Assembly (NCBI GenBank): GCA_036381335.1
Contig: DASVCZ010000035.1
Span: 1 to 7,384 of the forward strand
Direction of reading: 5' to 3'
Source of the DNA: DASVCZ01 sp036381335
GTDB taxonomy: Bacteria; Patescibacteriota; Microgenomatia; UBA1400; PJMF01
Length of the DNA: 7,384 bases
Numbering within the stretch: the stretch's first letter is position 1; the number at the start of each line of letters is the position of its first letter. Under the pieces are notes generated by a model. It did not search any database. It was not told the origin of the DNA and saw only the letters and a program-made list of their open reading frames with translations. A program made the translations under genes and the position numbers. Positions 1-6,669 of the stretch are shown here, in pieces.

Positions 1-281
1 CTGTGTATTTCCAGCGATCTTTGTCTCATTTCTTCGGGTTTGCAGTTTTGGTAAAAAACATCATTTAATAAAGTAGACTTTGATATATTTGTAGGTGTAA
101 AAAGACGACTGCGGTAATTAATTTCCCAGACTATTCGGTAATAAATCGGCAATAATGCATTAATAATAAAAACAGACGAAGGTAACCTTAACATCCTTAT
201 AAAAGAGCAGAAAAGAGGCGAGTATAGACCATAACTGGGTAAAAACAGCCAATTGGTGCCAATTCTGAACAAAGGGGGCAT
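1..281 (-). CDS. Unrecognised protein, 3' end beyond the left edge (partial)
   Basis: A minus-strand frame stays open from an ATG at 281 to the window edge, giving 93 whole codons and no stop. An in-frame TGA nine bases upstream of that ATG closes it on the 5' side. A second in-frame ATG at 194 is directly preceded by ATAAGG and would give a 64-residue stub. The N-terminal part is rich in Phe, Leu, Tyr and Pro and includes a hydrophobic stretch (SVFIINALLPIYY); the following part is polar and charged and contains KPEEMRQRSLEIH. The hydrophobic stretch could be a membrane segment or a buried helix. I do not recognise a family. Nothing on the other strand competes here, but the region is AT-rich and an open frame of this length could still occur by chance. 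It diverges from the brnT-brnA pair. Both the reality of the gene and its start are uncertain. Confidence 0.42.
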   Translation of the reverse strand, partial: MPPLFRIGTNWLFLPSYGLYSPLFCSFIRMLRLPSSVFIINALLPIYYRIVWEINYRSRLFTPTNISKSTLLNDVFYQNCKPEEMRQRSLEIH

Positions 282-394
282 ATCTGTTCACTGCTAACTG
301 AAAAGTGACGAAAATGAGGCTTTAGTGGGGAAGATAAAATTATGAGTACTGATTATGAAAGCGAGCAGGCTAATTATAGGACTTTAATTAAAAC

Positions 395-422
395 TTGACT
401 TTGTATATGTCAGTGATATACT
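395..422 (+). promoter_or_regulatory. Sigma70-type promoter of brnT-brnA
   Basis: A -35 box TTGACT (395-400) and a -10 box TATACT (417-422) are separated by 16 bp. Each box differs from consensus at one position. Transcription would start near 429-430, only a few bases before the first ATG of brnT at 433, so the message would be leaderless or nearly so. No Shine-Dalgarno sequence precedes the start, which agrees with this. It is the only strong promoter-like sequence I see in the 151 bp between the two divergent frames. Confidence 0.68.
403..421. promoter_or_regulatory. Candidate BrnA operator (19-bp imperfect palindrome)
   Basis: The sequence GTATATGTCAGTGATATAC has perfect 6-bp arms (GTATAT and ATATAC) around a 7-bp centre, whose C/G pair flanking the middle A also matches. 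It fills the promoter spacer and covers most of the -10 box of brnT-brnA, where a repressor would block RNA polymerase. BrnA-type ribbon-helix-helix antitoxins, alone or with BrnT, are known to repress their own operon. That this palindrome is the binding site is inferred from position and symmetry. Confidence 0.5.
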
Positions 423-432
423 TATTTTAAAT

Positions 433-744
433 ATGATGAATGAATTGCCGGAGCCTTTGATATTTGAATGGGATGAGGGAAACGAACAGAAAAACTGGCG
501 CAAGCATAATGTAACTATTGAAGAAGCAGAACAGGTATTTTTTGATGAAAGCAAACTGATTTATCCTGATCCAACTCACTCAGAGGTTGAACCTAGAAAA
601 ATTATAGTTGGAAAGACACTGAATGGACGTAATCTATTTATAGTTTTTACCCTTAGAAACAATAAAGTCAGAGTAATCTCAGCAAGAGATTTAAACAAAA
701 GAAAGGAAAAGAGCCTTTATGAAAAAACCCCTCATACTTCCTAA
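433..744 (+). CDS. brnT: BrnT-family toxin (RelE-like ribonuclease fold)
   Basis: The 103-residue product is a type II toxin; BrnT proteins have a RelE-like fold and act as ribonucleases that slow translation when free of antitoxin. Family signatures are clear: FEWDE at residues 11-15, the N-x-x-KH-x-V block at 21-27 (K24, H25) followed by the acidic EEAEQVF helix, R55, and the C-terminal VRVISAR at 79-85 leading to YE at 96-97. Length is normal for the family and the signature regions are all present, so the gene looks intact. Two ATG codons stand in tandem at 433 and 436 with no ribosome-binding site; given the promoter just upstream, either could start a leaderless message. The last 26 bp overlap the start of the antitoxin gene, so translation of the two is probably coupled. 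The toxin-first order is usual for brnTA. Base composition is AT-rich (about 30-37% GC in hand-counted 60-base lines). Confidence 0.92.
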   Translation: MMNELPEPLIFEWDEGNEQKNWRKHNVTIEEAEQVFFDESKLIYPDPTHSEVEPRKIIVGKTLNGRNLFIVFTLRNNKVRVISARDLNKRKEKSLYEKTPHTS

Positions 745-1075
745 ATTCAAAAATGAAGATGAAGAGCATGAATTTTGGGCGAATATTAACTTGGCTGATT
801 ATTATGAGCCCAGTGATGGTCAGTCGGTCTCGTTTCCTAACCTCAAGCCTTCTACCAGGACTATTTCTTTACGTTTGCCTCAGGGTTTGCTTACTCACTT
901 AAAAGTGCTTGCAAACCAACAAGATGTGCCTTATCAGTCTTTAATGAAGATGTTTTTGGCTGAAAGAGTAAGATTGGAGTTAAGAGAGAGGGCTAAAGAT
1001 TACAATCTTAGACAAAATAAAGAGCAAAAGGATTCAGATGAAGAACCCACTCAAGTCCCAAACAGCTCCTCATAA
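719..1075 (+). CDS. brnA: BrnA-family antitoxin (CopG-type ribbon-helix-helix)
   Basis: The 118-residue product should bind and neutralise the toxin encoded just upstream and bind operator DNA as a dimer. Residues 8-30 carry the toxin-binding type N-terminus (PKFKNEDEEHEFWANINLADYY); residues 39-45 hold FPNLKPS, a strong marker of the CopG-like BrnA family. The ribbon-helix-helix follows at about 46-86: the DNA-binding strand TRTISLRLP, then helices ending in SLMKMFLAERV. A polar, charged tail of about 30 residues follows and looks dispensable. The ATG at 719 is preceded by AAGGA at 703-707, an 11-base spacing that is long but usable, and start and family N-terminus agree. The gene lies inside the toxin 3' end by 26 bp. 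Its own last 25 bp overlap the 3' end of the convergent surface-protein gene, so the tail is coding on both strands. Confidence 0.92.
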   Translation: MKKPLILPKFKNEDEEHEFWANINLADYYEPSDGQSVSFPNLKPSTRTISLRLPQGLLTHLKVLANQQDVPYQSLMKMFLAERVRLELRERAKDYNLRQNKEQKDSDEEPTQVPNSSS

Positions 1076-3102
1076 ACATCTCCCACTGGCTTCATAGTAA
1101 TCAGTAAATGTTGCGCGGTAGCAGTCGCATCGATTTCGTTAAAGGACAAGGTGGTGCCAGCTTCTGCCCAGACATAGTCCTTATGCGTGGCTCCCAGCTG
1201 ATACTTCTGACCAGGCACAAACAACGCAAACTCACCCTGTTGATTGGTATGAACTACCGCCACCAACTCGTTGGCTTCTGGCAGACTCAACCGGATGACC
1301 ACATTGGCCACTGGCTGCCCTTGATCATCAATGACTTGGCCGGTAATACGGGGGATCTTGAACCACCGGAGGGCCTTGATGACAATTACTACTGTGTACA
1401 CCCCAAACACCAGCCAGTTAAGCCAGGTGGGGTAGAGCATTGTCAATATTCCAGATAATACCCAGATAGGGAAAATTAACGTTCCACCCAGGCGACTCAA
1501 GCGAGCAAAGAAGAGGCGCCACTTGTACTTGGCTTTAGTTTGACTTTCCTCAAGCAGAGGATCGACTGGAATCAAGAACAATTGTTCTTCTTTGCCTGAA
1601 GCTACTGTGAATGGTTCACCACGGTAATAATCACGTAGGACCATGTAAGGCGGGCGCGGTTTAGCCGCCGGGAAAGCATACTCTTGATGCGACACCGACA
1701 GCCGATACACATCAGGCGCTAATTGAATCCCACTATAGACCCCCTCGACGTCAGTCACCACCGTTTCTAACACTGGCGTTTTATTACTGCCTTCATTGGT
1801 AATAGTCAGCAGCGCGAAGGGCACCGGCTCTGACGTTTGGCTATTAAAGACCAAGCCTTGAGGCTTACCAGCGGGAATCAAACCCAGCGCCTGCAGAATT
1901 CTGAGAATTAAGTTAAACGACAGGTTACCGCCAAATTGGCTGGCAATAGCCAATAAACTAAAGGTGGGAGCAGCTGAGGCTACCAAAGCTCCTGAGTAAG
2001 GTGCCAGGGCCCGACCAACATTTTTAATGGGCTGAGGCAGGTTCCGGACCAAATTAGTCACTGGCGCCGGGATGCTCTCCAATAATTCTTGAACCGTCTC
2101 ATTGACAATTTCTCGAGGTGGGATGACAGGAATCTCGATTATAGGAGGAGGCTCTGGGGAAACAGGCGGCGTAGGTTCGGGGGTGACCCCTGGAATTGGG
2201 GTGGCCTCTGGACTAGGTGTGGGTGAGGGCGAAGCCGGCGGAAAAACGATGACTTCCGACACAATTACAAATTCCACCCCCTGCAGAATACTGACGTTGC
2301 CGGCAGTATCAGTAATAGTAAAGTCCAACGTCATCACCACATCTCGAGGCAGGATGTCCAGCTGTAAGCCCCAGTTGCCATTGGTGTCGATAGTAAATGA
2401 AAAGTTCTGAGTCGGGTCGTCGGGAATGGTTAACGTAGCCTGGACAGAAGCGTTGGCTTCACCTGTTCCTAGTAATTCAGGCTCATTTTCTGTTAGTTCC
2501 AGGGGGCTAGTGGGAATTGTAGAGGTGTCTTGAGCTGAGATATTGACTGTAAGTTCGCCAAAATCGGTAATGACATAAGAAGGCGCCAGCGTATCCAGAG
2601 TAAAACTCCAGGTAGCAGAATCGGTCCCAAAACCAGCAATATCAACAGCTCGCACCTTCCAGGTGTGCGTACCATCAGTTAACGCCTCTTTAGGCGTTAG
2701 CGTATACTCGTCGTTGATTGAATCATACGTCAAGGTGTAGTCATCATTTTCGGTACTTGTCAGGGGAATATTGGAGAAAAGCACACTCCCGTCCAGCGAT
2801 AACTGATAGTGGCTCATGCCTTGATCATCAGTGGACTCTTCCCAGACAAAAGACGGCGTGCTATCGGTCACGTATGAGCCATTGCTGGGAGCAATTAAAA
2901 TGGGAGTGGTCGGACCGGAACTATCAGGAACAGTGGCCGAGACTGTCACTTCTTCTTCCAGCGGGCCAGTTTGGGCCCAGGTAGGAAGAGGGAGAAAAGC
3001 AAAGACTAAGAGACAGAAAACAAAAGAATGAAACAACCAGGCTATTTTATCTACCTTTAGACTGAAAAATCGGCGGTAGGAAGTAAAGACAGTTTTAGAC
3101 AC
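1051..3102 (-). CDS. Large envelope protein: Ig-like domains, Pro-rich spacer, membrane segments, two carboxypeptidase-regulatory-like domains
   Basis: The 683-residue product starts with a long signal sequence (hydrophobic core about 21-40, likely cleavage after TWA at 43). Ig/fibronectin-III-like segments follow at about 62-172 (THTWKVRAVDIAGFGTDSATWSF is typical, given here in part only) and about 175-281, the latter with the bacterial Ig pattern LLGTGEANASV...DTNGNWGLQL...DTAGNVS. Residues 287-329 form a Pro/Ser/Thr/Glu spacer. A mildly hydrophobic stretch lies at 367-390 and a strong hairpin of two segments at about 538-577. Two domains like carboxypeptidase-regulatory (CarboxypepD_reg) beta sandwiches lie at about 414-512 and 584-672 (second: ITGQVIDDQGQPVANVVIRL). 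The start is GTG at 3102; the ATG two bases earlier is in another frame. Only 6 bp separate it from the upstream gene, and no Shine-Dalgarno is visible. It is last in the operon, stops in TGA, and may be the scaffold of the surface complex (inference). No catalytic motif was seen. Confidence 0.85.
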   Translation of the reverse strand: MSKTVFTSYRRFFSLKVDKIAWLFHSFVFCLLVFAFLPLPTWAQTGPLEEEVTVSATVPDSSGPTTPILIAPSNGSYVTDSTPSFVWEESTDDQGMSHYQLSLDGSVLFSNIPLTSTENDDYTLTYDSINDEYTLTPKEALTDGTHTWKVRAVDIAGFGTDSATWSFTLDTLAPSYVITDFGELTVNISAQDTSTIPTSPLELTENEPELLGTGEANASVQATLTIPDDPTQNFSFTIDTNGNWGLQLDILPRDVVMTLDFTITDTAGNVSILQGVEFVIVSEVIVFPPASPSPTPSPEATPIPGVTPEPTPPVSPEPPPIIEIPVIPPREIVNETVQELLESIPAPVTNLVRNLPQPIKNVGRALAPYSGALVASAAPTFSLLAIASQFGGNLSFNLILRILQALGLIPAGKPQGLVFNSQTSEPVPFALLTITNEGSNKTPVLETVVTDVEGVYSGIQLAPDVYRLSVSHQEYAFPAAKPRPPYMVLRDYYRGEPFTVASGKEEQLFLIPVDPLLEESQTKAKYKWRLFFARLSRLGGTLIFPIWVLSGILTMLYPTWLNWLVFGVYTVVIVIKALRWFKIPRITGQVIDDQGQPVANVVIRLSLPEANELVAVVHTNQQGEFALFVPGQKYQLGATHKDYVWAEAGTTLSFNEIDATATAQHLLITMKPVGDVYEELFGT

Positions 3103-3108
3103 ATACGG

Positions 3109-4149
3109 TTAAGGTTGTCGTCGCTCGAGATCATTAATGCGGTCACGTTCCATTTCGGCTAGGCGTTGCTCCAGCATTTCTACTTTTTGCCGGTTGCTAT
3201 CATTGCGGTGATCTAAGTGGCGACGAACGGCAATACTGATAACTAAGAAGACCATCAGGACGACTAAACCAGCTAAGACCAATGATAACGGGAAGAGCCA
3301 GAACGTAGTTTTAGCCACCACAATTTGACCTTGAGTGCCGTAACTCATGACCGCTTTGGCGGTATAGGGACCAATGCCCCAAATCCGTTCCCATTTGCCT
3401 TCAAAATCTCGACTTAACAAGGGAAAAATATTTTTTGACTCGACTACAATAGTATCCACCTTTTGACCAAAGATGTTATAGATCTCGATTCCAATTTGAG
3501 GGGTAATGTGAATATCAGATTGATTATCAACTGAGAAAGAGAAGGGAACAGGTCCGTACTCACTAAAGGTAGGCAAACTAAAGTTGCGAATAAAGGCTTC
3601 TTCGTTAATAGGACCATCAACCACTACGTACAAAAGGGTACCTACCCGTTGGTTTAGACTGGAGCCAGCCCCGGTGGTAGGAGCAATTTCGTTAGCAGAA
3701 CCGGTCATGGGTTGATGGGTGACCATAGCATAATGGCCACCAGGTAGGGCATCGCTAGGAATCTCAATTAAAACATTGATAGTGCCAGCTTCGTTAGGTT
3801 GTAAGGTCTGAACATTCGGCGTCAACGTTACCCACTTGGCTAAGCTCCAGCGATTAGAGACTTCTTCCGTCACCGCGACCGGCGTCTCACCGTCTTCACC
3901 AATAACAAAATCTTGGGCCAAGCTTTGAACCTGAACCGGCTGATCAGAAGCGTTGCGGACTCTGATGCTGGTTTGCAATTTTTCTCCTGGTTTGCCCTTA
4001 AGACTTAAGTCATCACCCAGGCGAGGAGGAATGGCAGTTAACGTCAGTGAAGATTGGGCAAAAGTCGCAGTCGAGAGCCAGACTAGGCCACCCAACATCA
4101 AAATCAGGAGACTAAGAGAAGTTAAAAGCAGGCGGGCAGAATTTTTCAT
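3109..4149 (-). CDS. Membrane-anchored DUF916/WxL-partner-like protein with coiled-coil tail
   Basis: The 346-residue product has a signal peptide (core about 7-28, cleavage near ATFAQ), an extracytoplasmic part of about 250 residues, one transmembrane helix at about 284-307, and a charged cytoplasmic tail (309-346, RR at 309-310) predicted by eye to form a coiled coil. The N-terminal beta domain resembles the DUF916/WxL_PGBD type: IPPRL near 40, PGEKLQTSIRVRN at 54-66, then W-V-x-L-x-P-x-x-x-x-L-x-P-N-E and PGGHYAMV near 136-143. A second domain spans about 180-280 and ends GIGPYTAKAVMSYG. In Gram-positive bacteria such proteins partner with WxL surface proteins and peptidoglycan. It lies 15 bp after the preceding surface-protein gene and 6 bp before the large envelope gene, and shares its architecture with the product encoded at 5638-6630. 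The start is ATG with no Shine-Dalgarno. The family call is by pattern, not by search. Confidence 0.8.
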   Translation of the reverse strand: MKNSARLLLTSLSLLILMLGGLVWLSTATFAQSSLTLTAIPPRLGDDLSLKGKPGEKLQTSIRVRNASDQPVQVQSLAQDFVIGEDGETPVAVTEEVSNRWSLAKWVTLTPNVQTLQPNEAGTINVLIEIPSDALPGGHYAMVTHQPMTGSANEIAPTTGAGSSLNQRVGTLLYVVVDGPINEEAFIRNFSLPTFSEYGPVPFSFSVDNQSDIHITPQIGIEIYNIFGQKVDTIVVESKNIFPLLSRDFEGKWERIWGIGPYTAKAVMSYGTQGQIVVAKTTFWLFPLSLVLAGLVVLMVFLVISIAVRRHLDHRNDSNRQKVEMLEQRLAEMERDRINDLERRQP

Positions 4150-4164
4150 AATGGTTGATTACGT

Positions 4165-5637
4165 TTAAAAGGTAGCTGTGGCCGTGTAGGTCACGTTATT
4201 TTCATAGTTTCCGGCGGCGGTGGTAACTCCAGGAATTAATCGGTAACAGACGTAGAGATTATGGTTATCGGCTGGCCCGGTACTACTAAAAATAGTTTGG
4301 GCAGTGCCACTATTCTCGGCGTCAGCAAACTGCCGAGCTGAAAAGGTGCGGGCACTTTCATTGTACGAAAAAGCTTCAGTAGTAGAGGTGTTGACGTCGT
4401 GGAGAGAGTAAGCGAACCCTTTGTTGCTACTCGTATTCCACTCATCACTGGTGCCGTCGGCCATAGTGCCGTTGTCACCTCGAGCATCTGCGATACAACT
4501 GGTATTACTGGTAATAGTGGGATCGCCCGCACAGGCAGCTCCATTAAGCCCCAGTTGATCGTTTTCGATAGCAGTCACCGCAAAGCCATTGACGGCGTTA
4601 GTCGAGACGTTCATAGACTGGGCGGCATCATTAAAAGCCGAAATAGAAACTTCACCAAAGGGTACAGAAGAGGCAGTAGTAGTAACGTCGGTGGTGACAC
4701 CACAAGCACTAGTGCCAGCTGCTAAACCCAGAATTTGAAAGGTAATTTGAGCGGGTACCGAAGCGGTAACTCTGACCGCTTCAATCACTCCGACGGAAAC
4801 AGTAGTCGTATCTTGGACCACTAAGTTGCTGTCTAAGTGTTGAACAATAACTTTATGAGAATCGGCAGTTCCAGTGGTATGGTTAGATTTAGGTGCTGGA
4901 TTAATTAAAGAACTAATCAGAATAGCATCTTGAGAAGAGTTATCAAAGTCAGTTCCCACAGCTCCAGCTCCCGAGTAGGCGCACTCAAAGGCGTGGTAGG
5001 AGGTACCATCGATAGTGATAGCTGAGGCGGTGGCCACACCAGCTACGAAGTCGTAATCGTCACCGTTGACGTCATCAGGGCACGTCACAGTTGGAGCAGA
5101 AGTGCCGAAGTCAAAGAAGCCGCCATCAGGAATGCCGTCGGCGGCGGCGCCGTCGTCCTCCAGTGCTGGCACCAAGATACGGAAGCGACCGTTAGCAATG
5201 GCGTTGGCGGTGGAAAAACGAACGGTGTGGTCGGCTGACTGAGTTGAAATGACGTCGTCTCCGGCGTCGATATCACCGGCAGCCAGGGCACTAGAGATGG
5301 TAAAAGTGGACAAGGAACTGGTGCTAGCTACAGTATAGGATCCCAAACTGCTACTCTCACCAATCAAGACCGTATCACCCTGGACTAATTGAGCTGAGGA
5401 AGTAGAAGGATAAGCCCCTTGCGTAGTGTTGATAGTGACGACAGAAGAACCTTCAGTGTTACCGCTCCCCAGAGCGCCTCTGAACGATAAGCGAGGATTA
5501 GACAAGGTCACCGAGACGGTAGTTAAGCTAGCCGAGTGAATAGGGTGACTCTCGAGGTAGCCCACTAAACCCACCAAGCCAAAGGCAAGGACAAGAATAG
5601 ACAGGCGTTTTAATAATATTTTTGGCACGTACATCAT
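4165..5637 (-). CDS. Secreted surface protein with WxL/pilin-like C-terminal beta domain
   Basis: The 490-residue product has a signal peptide (core about 11-27, cleavage near HSAS at 34-37) and no later membrane helix, so it should be released or held non-covalently. Residues about 38-285 form a Ser/Thr/Ala/Gly-rich, acidic segment containing GDTVLIG, ALAAGDIDAGDDVI and HTVRFSTANAIANGRFRI; two cysteines (186, 219) may form a disulfide. Residues about 286-490 form a second beta-rich domain (cysteines 312, 369, 381, 464) containing NGFAVTA, RQFADAE at 435-441 and the end AAGNYENNVTYTATATF. The same landmarks occur in the surface protein encoded at 6674-7384, so the two share this domain. No true WxL motif is present. 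Tandem ATGs at 5637 and 5634 follow the upstream TAG with no gap, suggesting translational coupling. It sits between two anchored DUF916-like genes. Function beyond surface display is not visible. Confidence 0.8.
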   Translation of the reverse strand: MMYVPKILLKRLSILVLAFGLVGLVGYLESHPIHSASLTTVSVTLSNPRLSFRGALGSGNTEGSSVVTINTTQGAYPSTSSAQLVQGDTVLIGESSSLGSYTVASTSSLSTFTISSALAAGDIDAGDDVISTQSADHTVRFSTANAIANGRFRILVPALEDDGAAADGIPDGGFFDFGTSAPTVTCPDDVNGDDYDFVAGVATASAITIDGTSYHAFECAYSGAGAVGTDFDNSSQDAILISSLINPAPKSNHTTGTADSHKVIVQHLDSNLVVQDTTTVSVGVIEAVRVTASVPAQITFQILGLAAGTSACGVTTDVTTTASSVPFGEVSISAFNDAAQSMNVSTNAVNGFAVTAIENDQLGLNGAACAGDPTITSNTSCIADARGDNGTMADGTSDEWNTSSNKGFAYSLHDVNTSTTEAFSYNESARTFSARQFADAENSGTAQTIFSSTGPADNHNLYVCYRLIPGVTTAAGNYENNVTYTATATF

Positions 5638-6630
5638 CTAATCATTTTTGCTTGATGCATGCAAGACTAAGAATCGATAACAGAAGTAAAGGACTACCCC
5701 GAGTAGCGTTACAATCAGTAATGAGAAGGGGAAGGCAAAAACTCTGATACTGAGTAGAGATTGACTTTGATTCTCAAGGCCATTTTCGTTAAGGCTGGCA
5801 GTAATCGTATAAGGACCAATCAAAAAAGCCGGCTTGTACTTGAAGTCAGCGGTGATGTTGTCAGCGGCGTCGGATTCAACTGACTGGCCATGGCGGAGCA
5901 GGCGGCTAGTCTGGGCTAAAATCATGTCCGGGTAAAAAGTGTACTCAGCTACTATTTGGTTTTGCCAATTGGTAATAGTAGCACTACCGCTGGCAGTGGT
6001 GGCATTGCGACCGTTATTTTTGGCTAAGAGTGAGAAAGCTAGACTGCCAAAACTATCTACCAGGCGGGGTGCGCGGATCTTTTCTAAAACCAACTTGCCT
6101 TTATCAGTCTGGCCGGTGCTGACCAAGACTACTAAGTTACTGCCCACCATGCCGCTGACTTGAGAGCCAGTGCCAATAGTATTTTCAGTTGGGGGCTGGG
6201 CAGTAAAGAGCAATGTCAGCGGGAATTCTCCTTGAACAGCCTCACTTGGTGGTTCGATCTGAAATACTATTTGCTTTTTTTGCCCGGGGTTGAGCGAAAA
6301 AGGCTGACCCAGCTGGACGTCAGGATTTTTAATTTTCAGGTAACGGAAGCTGGAACCTTTCTCAAACTGTAAGACTGGTTGACCGGTCTCACCATCACTG
6401 GCAAAGTCGACTATGCTGGGAGTGATTCTGAGGGGCAGTGAGCCGTGTTGCTCGATGGTGACAGTGTGGCTGATAGACTTACCTGGCGCTACCTGAATGT
6501 ACTCGGTAGGGGGCGAGACCGAGAGGTCGATGGGAGCGGATTGGGCAGAGGCTAACGAGATAGGAAGTACCAGATATAAATTAAGAAGGACGATGGTGGC
6601 TAGCAGGATGGTGCGGATAATTCTATTCAT
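5638..6630 (-). CDS. Membrane-anchored DUF916/WxL-partner-like protein
   Basis: The 330-residue product has a signal peptide (core about 5-27, cleavage near ASA at 27-29), two extracytoplasmic beta domains and a C-terminal transmembrane helix at about 299-321 followed by a very short tail. Domain one (about 32-145) shows SPPTEYIQVAPGKSISHTVTI, then FRYLKI, LNPGQKKQIVFQIEPP and a GEFPLTLLF strand, a DUF916-like pattern. Domain two (about 178-296) ends FLIGPYTITASL. The block I-G-P-Y-T before an F-x-F-P-x-S-L membrane entry is shared with the product encoded at 3109-4149, supporting common descent; the latter has a longer cytoplasmic tail. The likely role is to tether the secreted partner encoded next door, by analogy with Gram-positive WxL loci (inference). 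The ATG at 6630 is preceded by a 14-bp tandem repeat instead of a clear ribosome-binding site, and the stop TAG abuts the next ATG. Confidence 0.8.
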   Translation of the reverse strand: MNRIIRTILLATIVLLNLYLVLPISLASAQSAPIDLSVSPPTEYIQVAPGKSISHTVTIEQHGSLPLRITPSIVDFASDGETGQPVLQFEKGSSFRYLKIKNPDVQLGQPFSLNPGQKKQIVFQIEPPSEAVQGEFPLTLLFTAQPPTENTIGTGSQVSGMVGSNLVVLVSTGQTDKGKLVLEKIRAPRLVDSFGSLAFSLLAKNNGRNATTASGSATITNWQNQIVAEYTFYPDMILAQTSRLLRHGQSVESDAADNITADFKYKPAFLIGPYTITASLNENGLENQSQSLLSIRVFAFPFSLLIVTLLGVVLYFCYRFLVLHASSKND

Positions 6631-6669
6631 ATCTCATAATTCTTATCTCTTAATTCCTATCTCTCAATT
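6628..6669 (-). repeat. Three imperfect 14-bp tandem repeats over the start of the anchored-protein gene
   Basis: Read on the coding strand, the unit is AATTGAGAGATAGG, AATTAAGAGATAAG, AATTATGAGATATG. The copies vary only at unit positions 5, 6 and 13, and the last copy ends in the ATG start codon at 6630. The repeat fills nearly all of the 43 bp between the two genes. Each copy has a purine-rich AGAGATA or TGAGATA core that could pair weakly with 16S rRNA. The third copy also creates an out-of-frame ATG at 6637 with a five-codon frame ending at 6623, overlapping the real start. The repeat is seen directly; a regulatory role is inference. Confidence 0.8.

Noticed and set aside
251..264. Near-palindrome AATTGGTGCCAATT, a possible operator for the leftward frame, with TATACT on the minus strand at 221-226 as a possible -10 box.
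   Set aside because: If the leftward gene starts at 281 both lie inside coding sequence, and no -35 box is found at the right distance, so they were not annotated.
342..398. An 18-codon plus-strand frame (MSTDYESEQANYRTLIKT) with GGGGAAG upstream, before brnT.
   Set aside because: It ends inside the brnT -35 box, is very short, has no recognisable product and can arise by chance; no support for expression.
1040..1110. Search for an intrinsic terminator or bidirectional hairpin at the convergent junction.
   Set aside because: No GC-rich stem followed by a T-run was seen on either strand.
2102..2410. Plus-strand frame rich in Gly, opposite the envelope protein gene.
   Set aside because: Its Gly/Val/Glu-rich bias is the mirror of the Pro/Ser/Thr-rich spacer codons of the minus-strand gene.
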